The notes under the pieces are model-generated. The model did not search any database. It was not told the DNA's origin and saw only the letters and a program-made list of their open reading frames with translations. From NCBI RefSeq assembly GCF_002208095.1, contig NZ_CP017990.1, positions 2,480,001-2,544,000 of the forward strand: DNA of 64,000 bases. Direction: 5' to 3'. Positions 17,957 to 26,537 of this stretch are shown one piece after another. How positions within the stretch are numbered: the stretch's first letter is position 1; each line of letters opens with the position of its first letter. A program made the position numbers and the translations under genes. Origin of the DNA: Enterobacter cloacae complex sp. ECNIH7 (GTDB lineage Bacteria; Pseudomonadota; Gammaproteobacteria; Enterobacterales; Enterobacteriaceae).

Positions 17957-19396
17957 ATGCGTTCTGCTCTTACCGCTATCAGGCCGTTCCAGGTTGACAC
18001 GCCGCTGCGAAATGCAGCGACGATCTTCATCCTTACCACCTTATTCTATTTTGTTGGCGCGGAATTACGGCTCATTGAAGCCCTGTCGCTGTTCTGGCCG
18101 CTGAATGGCGTCATGGCAGGGATCTTCGCCCGCTATGTTTATCTGAATCGCCTGCATTACTATGCGGTATGTTATGTCGCGATGCTGTTGTACGACGCGG
18201 TAACGACCAACTGGGGGTTGGCCTCAGTGACGATCAACCTGTCAAACATGATCTTTATCGTCGTTGTCGCCGTGCTGGTTCAACGCGACAAGCGGCTGAT
18301 GAAGAAAACCCCCGATCCGCTTAACGCATTACGCCTGTTTAACTACTGTCTGATTGCCGCGCTGCTTTGCGCCTTGCTCGGTGCGGTAGGGTCGGTCGGG
18401 ATTGACAGTCATACCTTCTGGCCGCTGTTTGCCGACTGGTTTAGCGAGCAGTTCTCAACCGGCGTGCTTGTTGTGCCCTGTATGCTCACGATAGGCATGC
18501 CCGTGCGCGAATTCAGGTTACGTCTGGAGCAGCTGCTGCCGGTGATTGCGCTGATCGTCTCGGTGATCGCGTCGGTGGTGATTGGCGGAGCGGGGAGCCT
18601 CTCGTTTCCTCTGCCTGCGCTTATCTGGTGTGCGGTTCGCTACTCATTGCCTGCGACCTGTCTGCTGACGTTTGTCACGGGCGCCACTGAAATTATTCTG
18701 GTCGCCAACTCGATTATTAATATTGCCGTGGCGACGCCGTTTACGACGCCAATGATGTTTTCAGCCCGGCTGGGGATCGCCACGATGGCGATCTGTCCGG
18801 TGATGGTTTCCGTCAGCATGGCGGCGATTAATTCCCTGATCCGCCAGGTTTCACTGAGGGCGGATTATGACTTTTTAACGCACGTCTACTCGCGTTCCGG
18901 GCTTTATGAGGCGTTAAAGCATGAAGAGACGCACCGGCATACGCGTTTTCTGACCGTCATGCTGCTGGATATTGATTATTTCAAGAGCATTAATGATAAC
19001 TACGGCCACGAGTGCGGAGATCGCGTGCTGGCGTCGTTTGCCCGACAGGTTCAGCAGGTCGTCGGTGAGGACGGCATGGTGGCGCGCATGGGCGGGGAAG
19101 AGTTCGCCGTGGTGGTTAATTCAGGCGACGCGCGGCATGGTTTTGAACTGGCTGAACGTATACGATCCACCGTTGCCAGTCATCCTTTTACATGGCGTCA
19201 CCAGACGCTCTATCTGACGGTCAGCATTGGCCTCGGCAGCGGAAAGGCTGAGTCTTGGCAGCTGACCGAGGTCTTCAACAAGCTCATGGCCGAAGCGGAC
19301 GATCATCTCTATCGTTCCAAAAAAGCGGGTCGAAACCGTACCAGCGCCCGGGTGGCGGACGAGCAGATTGCCGCGCCCTCCGGGAGTGAAACATAG
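17957..19396 (+). CDS. dgcF: MASE1-like membrane diguanylate cyclase (YneF/DgcF position)
   Basis: Membrane-bound GGDEF protein, 479 residues. Residues about 20-295 are a multi-helix MASE1-like sensor, and residues 300-470 are a GGDEF domain with an intact active site GGEEF at 379-383 and the metal/substrate segment LLDIDYFKSINDNYGHECGD. The RxxD inhibitory site is missing (the spaced region reads VVGEDGMVAR), so product inhibition is not expected. It occupies the position of E. coli yneF between yneG and uxaB. It is followed by a second GGDEF gene that is not at this place in K-12. Confidence 0.85.
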   Translation: MRSALTAIRPFQVDTPLRNAATIFILTTLFYFVGAELRLIEALSLFWPLNGVMAGIFARYVYLNRLHYYAVCYVAMLLYDAVTTNWGLASVTINLSNMIFIVVVAVLVQRDKRLMKKTPDPLNALRLFNYCLIAALLCALLGAVGSVGIDSHTFWPLFADWFSEQFSTGVLVVPCMLTIGMPVREFRLRLEQLLPVIALIVSVIASVVIGGAGSLSFPLPALIWCAVRYSLPATCLLTFVTGATEIILVANSIINIAVATPFTTPMMFSARLGIATMAICPVMVSVSMAAINSLIRQVSLRADYDFLTHVYSRSGLYEALKHEETHRHTRFLTVMLLDIDYFKSINDNYGHECGDRVLASFARQVQQVVGEDGMVARMGGEEFAVVVNSGDARHGFELAERIRSTVASHPFTWRHQTLYLTVSIGLGSGKAESWQLTEVFNKLMAEADDHLYRSKKAGRNRTSARVADEQIAAPSGSET

Positions 19397-19515
19397 CTGC
19401 GTTAATCGTCATAAGGCATTGACGTGAATAGTAAGCGGCTTAACAGGACGTCAGAACACTGACAATGTCTCTGTTTAAGCTACGCTTTTAGTAACGCTTT
19501 ACGTCAGGAGACATT

Positions 19516-20481
19516 ATGAAAGCACCTGCAACCCCTGAAAATGAAACAGACAGACTCAACTCGCTACGAGAATCAGGTCTGCTTGAGATCGACAGCTCCC
19601 CGGCGTTTGACCGCTTAACGCGTCTGGCAAAACGCTTCTTCCAGGTGCCGCTGGCGATGGTCAATCTCATTGATGAGCATTCGCTGATCGTTAAGTCGTC
19701 CGACGGTCAGGCACCCGGAAGCGTTCCGCGTAATATCTCATTTTGCGGGCATACGATCCTCACCGAAGCGCCGCTGGTGGTGGGGGATATGCTTCAGGAC
19801 GATCGCTTTGCGGATAACCCGCTGGTGGCCGGTGAGCCTCGCGTGCGGTTTTACGCGGGCTTCCCGCTGCGCCTGCGCGACGGCGCAAGCGTTGGCTCGC
19901 TGTGCCTGATTGATTACGCTCCCCGCGAGTTTTCTGCCACCGACCTCGCCGTGCTGAGGGACCTTGGCGCGCTGGCAGAGGATGAATTTGCTGCCATCAG
20001 CGCGGCGACCACGGATGAATTAACCGGGTTATTCAACCGTCGGGGCTTTAATCAGCTCGTGCGGTTCACGCTTTCCGTTGCCCGACGTCGCGCTGAGCCG
20101 CTCACGCTCGGCTGGCTGGATTTGGATCGCTTTAAGGAAATTAACGATCGCTTCGGGCATGAAGAGGGGGATAAGGCGCTGAAAGCGATGGCGCAGCTGA
20201 TGCGCGCCTCTTTCCGTGAGGCGGATCTGCTGGTGCGTTTTGGCGGGGACGAGTTCGCCGTGCTGTTCGCGGATACGGATGAGCAGGGCGCCTGGATTGC
20301 CATGCAGTATCTTGCCGAGCAGGTAGAAAACTATAACGCCCGCAAGCTACATCCATGGTCTCTCCATTTCTCGTGGGGGCTCAGTGAATTCGATCATAAC
20401 GGCAACGACCTGCAGCAGTGGTTAAAAGATGCCGATGAAAAGATGTATGCCATGAAACAGCAGCGCCAGCGCGCCCGGTAA
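19516..20481 (+). CDS. GAF-GGDEF diguanylate cyclase
   Basis: Soluble diguanylate cyclase, 321 residues, with an N-terminal GAF domain (about 25-160; NISFCGHTIL and YAGFPLRLRDGASVGSLCLID are typical) and a GGDEF domain (about 165-318). The active site GGDEF is at 243-247. A canonical inhibitory RxxD (R234-E-A-D237) sits exactly five residues upstream, so this enzyme should be product-inhibited, in contrast to the preceding cyclase. The GAF signal is unknown. The ATG follows caggagacatt. Confidence 0.9.
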   Translation: MKAPATPENETDRLNSLRESGLLEIDSSPAFDRLTRLAKRFFQVPLAMVNLIDEHSLIVKSSDGQAPGSVPRNISFCGHTILTEAPLVVGDMLQDDRFADNPLVAGEPRVRFYAGFPLRLRDGASVGSLCLIDYAPREFSATDLAVLRDLGALAEDEFAAISAATTDELTGLFNRRGFNQLVRFTLSVARRRAEPLTLGWLDLDRFKEINDRFGHEEGDKALKAMAQLMRASFREADLLVRFGGDEFAVLFADTDEQGAWIAMQYLAEQVENYNARKLHPWSLHFSWGLSEFDHNGNDLQQWLKDADEKMYAMKQQRQRAR

Positions 20482-20563
20482 CATAACAAAAGCGTATGTC
20501 CGATCCGTTTGCGTTAAGAAGATGTTAAATGCAGAGTGACGGTATTCAACGTAAGGAAAAACA

Positions 20564-21091
20564 ATGAATACCTCACTGCAAATTAAAAACCTCACCCGAG
20601 ACGACATTCTCACCCATCTTGATGCGCTGGCCGCGATCCTCGAAAACTGTGTGACCGGCGGGGCATCCGTCAGCTTTATGCTTCCCTTTAGTCTGGATAA
20701 GGCTCGTTCGTTCTGGCGCGGCATCGCTGAAAGCGTAGGGCGCAACGAGCGCCTCGTTCTGGCCAGTATCGACCCGAAGGACGGCGTCATCGGAACGGTG
20801 CAGCTGATCGTCGACCAGCCGGAAAACCAGCCGCATCGCGCCGATGTGGCGAAGCTGCTGGTTCACGAGAAAGCGCGCCGGAAAGGTGCCGCGATGGCAT
20901 TGATGGAAGCGCTTGAAGCGGAGGCGCGGGCCAGAGATATTTCCGTTCTGGTGCTCGATACCTCCACCGGCAGCGGCGCCGAGACGTTCTACCAGCGCGC
21001 CGGCTGGCAAAAGGTGGGGGAGATCCCGCGCTATGCCCTGATGCCGGACGGCGCCATGACGGCCACCTCCGTGTTCTATAAGCTCTTATGA
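20564..21091 (+). CDS. GNAT family N-acetyltransferase
   Basis: Single-domain acetyltransferase, 175 residues. Motif A is seen in AKLLVHEKARRKGAAMALMEALE (acetyl-CoA binding turn RRKGAA), followed by LVLDTSTGSGAETFYQRAGWQ. The C-terminal MTATSVFYKLL is typical of this subgroup, some members of which acetylate small toxins or antibiotics, but the substrate cannot be assigned here. Stands alone between the GGDEF gene and uxaB. The ATG follows gtaaggaaaaaca. Confidence 0.85.
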   Translation: MNTSLQIKNLTRDDILTHLDALAAILENCVTGGASVSFMLPFSLDKARSFWRGIAESVGRNERLVLASIDPKDGVIGTVQLIVDQPENQPHRADVAKLLVHEKARRKGAAMALMEALEAEARARDISVLVLDTSTGSGAETFYQRAGWQKVGEIPRYALMPDGAMTATSVFYKLL

Positions 21092-21209
21092 TTATTTTGT
21101 ACAACTACACCGTGGATTGATCAAAACAGGGTTTCTGGTCGTTAAGTTTTGATAAGTTATCGTACCAATCTTATCGGGCTGTATGACTAATCATAAAAGG
21201 AACCCTCTT

Positions 21210-22659
21210 GTGAACACGCTCAACCGTCGTGATTTTCCCGGTGCTCAATACCCGGAACGCATTATTCAGTTTGGTGAAGGCAACTTCCTGCGTGCGTTTG
21301 TCGACTGGCAAATTGACCTGCTAAATGAACATACCGATCTTAACGCCGGTGTGGTTATCGTTCGTCCTATTCAGAGCGACTTCCCGCCGTCGCTGAACAC
21401 TCAGGATGGTCTCTATACCACTATCATTCGCGGCCTGAACGGGCAGGGCGAAGCGATGAGCGAGAGCCGTCTAATCCGCTCGGTTAACCGGGATCGACGT
21501 CTACGGCCAGTATGATGCGTTCCTGAAACTGGCGCACAATCCGGATATGCGTTTTGTTTTCTCAAACACCACCGAAGCGGGTATCAGCTACCACGCGGGG
21601 GACAGATTCGACGATGCCCCTGCGGTTAGCTACCCGGCGAAGCTGACGCGGCTGCTGTTTGAGCGCTTTAGCCACTTCAACGGTGCAGCGGATAAAGGCT
21701 GGATCATCATTCCGTGCGAGTTGATTGACTACAACGGCGCTGCGCTGCATGAACTTGTCCTGCGCTATGCCCGGGAGTGGGCCCTGCCTGCGGCCTTTAT
21801 TCAGTGGCTAAATGACGCCAACAGCTTCTGCTCTACGCTGGTCGACCGTATCGTGACCGGTTACCCGCGTGACGAAGCGGCCACGATGGAAGCCGAGCTG
21901 GGTTATCACGATGGGTTCCTGGACACGGCTGAACATTTCTATCTGTTCGTTATCCAGGGGCCGGCATCCCTTGCACAGGAACTCCGTCTGGATAAGTATC
22001 CGTTAAACGTGCTGATTGTCGACGACATCAGGCCCTACAAAGAGCGCAAAGTCGCTATCCTGAACGGCGCACACACCGCGCTGGTGCCGGTGGCATTCCA
22101 GGCCGGGCTGGATACGGTGGGCGAGGCGATGAATGATGCAGAGATCTGCGCATTCGTCGAAAAAGCGATTTATCAGGAGATTATTCCTGTCCTCGATCTG
22201 CCGCGTGACGAGCTGGAATCTTTCGCCAGCGCGGTAACAGGGCGTTTTCGCAACCCTTACATCAGACACCAGCTGCTTTCCATCGCGCTCAACGGCATGA
22301 CCAAATACCGCACCCGCATCCTGCCGCAGCTGCTGGCAGGGCAGAAGGCAAGCGGACAACTGCCCGCGCGTCTGACGTTCGCGCTGGCTGCATTGATAGC
22401 GTTTTATCGCGGGGAACGTAACGGGGAAAACTACCCGGTACAGGATGATGCATTCTGGCTGGAACGTTATCAGCAGCTGTGGGCACAGCATCGCGACCAG
22501 CAGTTGAGCACCCGTGAGCTGGTGCAGTCCGTATTGAGCGTGAGCGAGCACTGGGAACAGGATCTCACGCAGGTCTCCGGACTTGTCGACCAGGTCACCC
22601 TGAATCTTGACGCCATTCTCCTGAAGGGAATGCGCGCAGCGGTGAAACCCCTGTGCTAA
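21210..22659 (+). pseudogene. uxaB: Tagaturonate reductase (altronate oxidoreductase) UxaB, frameshifted
   Basis: NAD-dependent tagaturonate reductase of galacturonate breakdown, interrupted near 21492. The first 95 or so codons, from the GTG at 21210 (aaaagg 9 nt upstream), end at SVNR; the rest resumes in another frame as [17 protein letters not shown] and runs to the normal C-terminus VKPLC. At the break the DNA reads cgggatcgac where an intact gene would read cgg ga(a/g) atc gac, so two bases are missing. Restoring them gives 1452 nt and exactly 483 residues, the length of E. coli UxaB. All other regions look conserved, so the lesion is recent or a sequencing error. Confidence 0.9.
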
Positions 22660-22666
22660 TGACGTC

Positions 22667-22684
22667 ACCCGGCTTCGGCCGGGT
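22667..22684 (+). terminator. Terminator after uxaB
   Basis: Stem ACCCGGC/GCCGGGT with a TTCG tetraloop followed by TTAATT, 8 nt after the uxaB stop. The short T-run makes it a fair intrinsic terminator. Confidence 0.75.
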
Positions 22685-22808
22685 TTAATTACATCTTAAT
22701 TTAGTTACAACATACTATTTGCTCTTTTTTTTAAAACCACATGCAGCACCGTGCGGTTATCGCTAAGCAGGTCGTAAAATTCAATGTTCCGTTAACATGC
22801 TTGCAACG

Positions 22809-22822
22809 GTGAGGGAGATCAC
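22809..22822. promoter_or_regulatory. Possible CRP site upstream of yneE
   Basis: GTGA-N6-TCAC (spacer gggaga) matches the core of the CRP consensus on both halves; the outer bases (G and G instead of T and A) differ. It is about 45 bp before the bestrophin gene. Support is sequence only. Confidence 0.45.
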
Positions 22823-22860
22823 GTTTAATAGCCACGCTCTTTTCCTTCCTGAAACTCACT

Positions 22861-23775
22861 ATGATTGTTCGTCCTAAACAGCACTGGCTACAACTGATTT
22901 TTGTCTGGCACGGTTCGGTACTTCCCAAAATCTACACCCGACTGCTGCTCAACTTCCTGCTTTCTATCGCCGTTATCCTGATGCTGCCGTGGTATACCTC
23001 GCTGGGCATCAAATTTACCGTGGCGCCATTTAGCATTCTCGGCGTGGCGATCGCTATCTTTCTCGGTTTCAGAAACAACGCCTGTTATTCACGCTACGTT
23101 GAGGCTCGCCTGCTGTGGGGGCAGCTGATGATAGCGGCACGCTCGCTGTTTCGCGAGGTAAAAAACACCTTGCCTGACGATAAGCATCTGGGCGAATTTG
23201 TCCGCCTGCAGATAGCTTTTGCCAACTGCCTGCGTATGACCCTGCGCCGGGACCTGAACGCCGAAAAGCTCTCTAGCTATCTTGCTCCGGATGATTTACG
23301 CCACGTGATGAGCGCCAACTCGCCGGCGAACCGTATTTTACTGATCATGGGGGAGTGGCTGGCCGTGCGGCGGCGAAACGGCCAGCTTTCAGACATCCTG
23401 TTCCACAGCCTGAACAACCGTCTGAACGATATGTCCATCGTCCTTTCCGGGTGCGAGCGCATTGCGACAACGCCGGTACCGTTTGCCTATACGCTGATTT
23501 TGCACCGCACGGTGTATCTGTTCTGCATCATGCTGCCGTTCGCGCTGGTTGTGGATCTGCACTACATGACGCCCTTTGTCTCGGCGCTGATCTCCTACAC
23601 CTTTATCTCGCTGGACACCCTGGCGGAAGAGCTGGAAGACCCGTTCGGCACAGAAGATAACGATCTGCCCCTGGACGCCATCTGCAACATGATGGAACGC
23701 GATCTGCTGCAGATGAACGATGAAGAGAACATTCCGGAAAGGCTGATGCCGGATAAGCATTATCAGCTGACCTGA
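22861..23775 (+). CDS. yneE: Bestrophin family membrane protein YneE
   Basis: Bestrophin/UPF0187-type pentameric ion channel protein, 304 residues. Recognisable features are the N-terminal KQHWLQLIFVWHGSVLPKI, the gate-region helix with FSILGVAIAIFLGFRNNACYSRYVEAR (positions about 59-85) and the C-terminal DTLAEELEDPFGTEDNDLPLD that forms the acidic cytoplasmic loop. E. coli YneE is the namesake, next to uxaB as here. Physiological role in bacteria is unsettled; the Klebsiella homologue conducts cations. Its last bases overlap the convergent acetyltransferase gene. Confidence 0.93.
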   Translation: MIVRPKQHWLQLIFVWHGSVLPKIYTRLLLNFLLSIAVILMLPWYTSLGIKFTVAPFSILGVAIAIFLGFRNNACYSRYVEARLLWGQLMIAARSLFREVKNTLPDDKHLGEFVRLQIAFANCLRMTLRRDLNAEKLSSYLAPDDLRHVMSANSPANRILLIMGEWLAVRRRNGQLSDILFHSLNNRLNDMSIVLSGCERIATTPVPFAYTLILHRTVYLFCIMLPFALVVDLHYMTPFVSALISYTFISLDTLAEELEDPFGTEDNDLPLDAICNMMERDLLQMNDEENIPERLMPDKHYQLT

Positions 23776-24311
23776 CGGGCGTTCCACTCGTCGCGGGTGA
23801 TTTCCCACAGTTCAGAATCCAGCATGCCGCTGACGTAGGCTTTTTGTTCCGTTCTGATAAGCCGCATGCCGCTAATGTCTGAAATACGCCGGGAGCGGCT
23901 GTTGGCGGCGGCTTTCGGGGCGCGTAACACGGGTTTGTTTAGGGTATTAAACCAGAAATCCGTCGCGGCAATGCTGGCCTCGCGCATGTATCCCTGGCCC
24001 TGAAACTCCGGGGCCAACCAGAACCCTCGGTTGTTATCTTCAATGTCATACAAACAGATAATACCCATCAATTCATCCGGCACCTCGCGACGACGGATGC
24101 TCCAGAACCAGGCGATCCCTTTTGCCATATCCGGCAGCGCCACGTTGTTGACATAGTTCTCTGCGCCGTTGTCCGGGTAGGGCCAGGGCACAGAAGAGAG
24201 CATATAGCGGACAATCTCCCAGCGCGGATAAAGCTTTTGTATCTGGGCCGCATCTTCAGCAACCAGAGGCTTTAGCAGTAAGCGTTCTGTCATGAGCGTC
24301 GGTATCGTCAT
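23763..24311 (-). CDS. RimJ/RimL-type GNAT acetyltransferase
   Basis: GNAT acetyltransferase of the RimJ/RimL type (Acetyltransf_3), 182 residues. It begins MTERLLLKPL (from Met7) and has the characteristic AENYVNNV, WSIRRREVPDELMGIICLYDI and FWLAPEFQGQGYMREASIAATDFWFN, the acetyl-CoA loop being QGQGYM. Such enzymes often modify protein N-termini or small molecules, and the substrate here is unknown. The 3' end overlaps yneE by 13 bp in convergent orientation. Confidence 0.87.
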   Translation of the reverse strand: MTIPTLMTERLLLKPLVAEDAAQIQKLYPRWEIVRYMLSSVPWPYPDNGAENYVNNVALPDMAKGIAWFWSIRRREVPDELMGIICLYDIEDNNRGFWLAPEFQGQGYMREASIAATDFWFNTLNKPVLRAPKAAANSRSRRISDISGMRLIRTEQKAYVSGMLDSELWEITRDEWNARQVS

Positions 24312-24428
24312 CCGCTGATCTCCATATTTAAGCGTTATGCTTTTGTTTGCGTTCTGGTATTTTCATCTTAACGGCACTCTATCCCAGTGAGCTCTTTTCC
24401 CATACTACTAAGAATTGCAGAGGTCATC

Positions 24429-24899
24429 ATGGCATTAAGACGGGCAAACCCGCAGGAAGCCGAAATACTCTGGAATATTCGCAATCAGGCGATTCGTCAC
24501 GGCTGTAAAATCAGCTACGGCGCCGACGTCATTGCGCGCTGGACGCCGGATCTCATGCCAGAACGCTATCGGCAGATGGTCATTGAATACCCTTTTTACG
24601 TGGTGGAAGATGAAAAGGGTGATATTGCGGCAACCGGCTATCTGGATCTGGATACCCACTGTCTGGAGGCGATATTCACCTTGCCCGCTGCATCCGGTAA
24701 AGGCATGGCGACCCGGATTATCGAGGCGCTAAAAAATGAGGCCCGCAGCCGGGGGATAGCCCGCCTGAGGCTGGATGCAACGCCTAACGCCCAGTCGTTT
24801 TATCAGAAACTGGGGTTTGTGACGCTGAGCGAAACCTATCATCACTCGCGTATGGCGGGGGCTGATTTACGCTGTTTCGAAATGGCGATCGATTTGTAA
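24429..24899 (+). CDS. GNAT family N-acetyltransferase
   Basis: Single-domain acetyltransferase, 156 residues from the ATG at 24429, chosen because GAGG lies 5 nt upstream; an in-frame GTG at 24387 has no SD. Features: LRRANPQEAEILWNIRNQAI at the start, IFTLPAASGKGMATRIIEAL as the acetyl-CoA motif and ATPNAQSFYQKLGF as motif B. The substrate is unknown. It starts 118 bp from the divergent acetyltransferase gene and lies 12 bp before another, forming a local cluster. Confidence 0.86.
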   Translation: MALRRANPQEAEILWNIRNQAIRHGCKISYGADVIARWTPDLMPERYRQMVIEYPFYVVEDEKGDIAATGYLDLDTHCLEAIFTLPAASGKGMATRIIEALKNEARSRGIARLRLDATPNAQSFYQKLGFVTLSETYHHSRMAGADLRCFEMAIDL

Positions 24900-24911
24900 T
24901 GTGAGGAACAC

Positions 24912-25352
24912 ATGGCTGTCACGGTAAGACCTCTATGCGAAGACGATTACTCCCAATGGCGACCGCTTTGGGATGGCTATACCCATTTTTATGATTGCTA
25001 CCTCGAGGAATCCGTCACCGCATCGACATGGGAAAGGGCGCTCTCAGCGCATTCCCGGATGTTTTGCCGGGTGGTCGAGAAGGACCAAAAGGTCATCGGT
25101 TTCGCGATGTGCATTCTGCATGAAGGAACCTGGTCAACGGCCCCCGTCTGCTACCTGGAAGATCTGTTTGTTGATGCCGACGAACGCGGGGCGGGAGCCG
25201 GTAAGGCGCTCATTGATGCTCTGATTGAGGAAGGCAAGCGCGAAGGGTGGTCAAAACTGTACTGGGTCACCCGTGAGAATAACCCGGCGCGTAAACTCTA
25301 TGACAAATACGGTCAAGCTGACGATTACGTCCGCTATCGCCTCTCCCTTTAA
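24912..25352 (+). CDS. GNAT family N-acetyltransferase
   Basis: Acetyltransferase of 146 residues with the acetyl-CoA loop in LEDLFVDADERGAGAGKALIDAL (about residues 78-100) and VTRENNPARKLYDKYG near the end. The N-terminal half resembles the subgroup that includes diamine-type acetyltransferases, but the substrate cannot be fixed from sequence. It starts 12 nt after the previous acetyltransferase with SD tgaggaaca, so both are probably co-transcribed. Confidence 0.86.
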   Translation: MAVTVRPLCEDDYSQWRPLWDGYTHFYDCYLEESVTASTWERALSAHSRMFCRVVEKDQKVIGFAMCILHEGTWSTAPVCYLEDLFVDADERGAGAGKALIDALIEEGKREGWSKLYWVTRENNPARKLYDKYGQADDYVRYRLSL

Positions 25353-25370
25353 GGCGACAACGCCTGTGTT

Positions 25371-25440
25371 TGTATCACACTGTATCTGCGTCCCGGATAC
25401 ATACACAGGCTTGCAATAAACCCGCTTTCGCACATATCCG
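25371..25440 (+). promoter_or_regulatory. Shared promoter block upstream of the alpha/beta hydrolase
   Basis: TGTATC occurs at 25371-25376 and 25381-25386 (10-bp period), with the inverted GATACA at 25396-25401. This is followed by aaacccgcttt (25418-25428) and cacatatcc (25431-25439). The same order of elements, TGTATC, GATACA, aaacctgcttt and cacatatcc, occurs upstream of the CcdA-thioredoxin gene at 28585-28643, although spacings differ by a few bases. The likely reader is the response regulator encoded between the two genes; this is inference. Confidence 0.6.
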
Positions 25441-25497
25441 CTATACATTGCCGTGTTGTTATATCCCCGTGAATTGTACTCAACCGGAGATACCAAC

Positions 25498-26493
25498 ATG
25501 TTTAGCAAACTCGCATATTCAACTCTCGCACTGACCGTTTCCCTTGGCACCGTGATGTCCTGTCAGGCCGAAGTCACCGGCACAACTTTCGCGGCAGCCT
25601 TCGATCGTCCGCAGCAAATTAACGCCGGCGATTTGAACGTCGGTTATGTCGACATCGGCCCGAAAAACGGCCAGCCGGTTATTTTACTGCACGGCTGGCC
25701 GTACGATATTCACAGCTACGCCGACGTTGCGCCCGCGCTGGCGGCAAAAGGCTATCGGGTGATTGTGCCTTCTCTGCGCGGCTACGGTACCACGCGCTTC
25801 CTGTCAGCCAAAACGCCGCGCAACGGCCAGCCTTCAGCCATGGCGAAAGATATTGTGAACCTGATGGATGCCCTGAATATTAAGCAGGCGGTATTTGCAG
25901 GATATGACTGGGGCGCTCGTACGGCGGATATCGTTGCGGCGCTGTGGCCAGAGCGCGTTAAGTCACTGGTGTCGGTGAGCGGGTATCTCATCAGCAGCCA
26001 GCAGATTGGCAAACAGCCGCTGCCGCCAAAAGCGGAGCAGCAGTGGTGGTATCAGTTCTATTTCGCCACCGCGCGCGGTGCTGAGGGCTATGCCAAAAAC
26101 ACGCATGACTTCGCGCGCTTAATCTGGTCTCAGGCCTCGCCTGACTGGAAATTTAGCGATGCTGTTTTTAACGCCAGCGCCAAATCCCTCGATAACCCGG
26201 ATCACGTCGCCGTGACGCTCAGCAACTATCGCTGGCGTTTAGGGCTGGAAAAAGGCGAGCGCAAATACGACAGCTACGAGCAAAAACTCGCTACGCTGCC
26301 GAATATAACCGTTCCAACGATTACCATCGAAGGCGGAAACAACGGTGCGCCGCATCCTGCACCTCAGGCCTACGCGGGTAAATTTACCGGTAAATATGAG
26401 CACCGCACCTTCGGGGCAACCGTGGGGCACAATCCGCCTCAGGAAGATCCGCAGGATTTCGTCAAGGCCGTCGTTGACGCGGACAAGCTCTGA
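25498..26493 (+). CDS. Exported epoxide-hydrolase-like alpha/beta hydrolase
   Basis: Alpha/beta hydrolase of 331 residues with a signal peptide (residues 1 to about 24, ending SCQA), so it is probably periplasmic. The start at 25498 has GGAGA 7 nt upstream. Motifs: oxyanion HGWP (65-68), nucleophile elbow GYDWGA with Asp137 instead of Ser, as in epoxide hydrolases and haloalkane dehalogenases, a cap region, and the late catalytic His in VGHNPPQEDP. Substrate unknown. It is followed by a two-component system and shares a promoter block with the redox gene at 28709, so it is probably part of one envelope response. Confidence 0.85.
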   Translation: MFSKLAYSTLALTVSLGTVMSCQAEVTGTTFAAAFDRPQQINAGDLNVGYVDIGPKNGQPVILLHGWPYDIHSYADVAPALAAKGYRVIVPSLRGYGTTRFLSAKTPRNGQPSAMAKDIVNLMDALNIKQAVFAGYDWGARTADIVAALWPERVKSLVSVSGYLISSQQIGKQPLPPKAEQQWWYQFYFATARGAEGYAKNTHDFARLIWSQASPDWKFSDAVFNASAKSLDNPDHVAVTLSNYRWRLGLEKGERKYDSYEQKLATLPNITVPTITIEGGNNGAPHPAPQAYAGKFTGKYEHRTFGATVGHNPPQEDPQDFVKAVVDADKL

Positions 26494-26537
26494 AATGTGC
26501 TATTTTCAGTACGTTAACCTTCGGTCTGGAGATTTCG

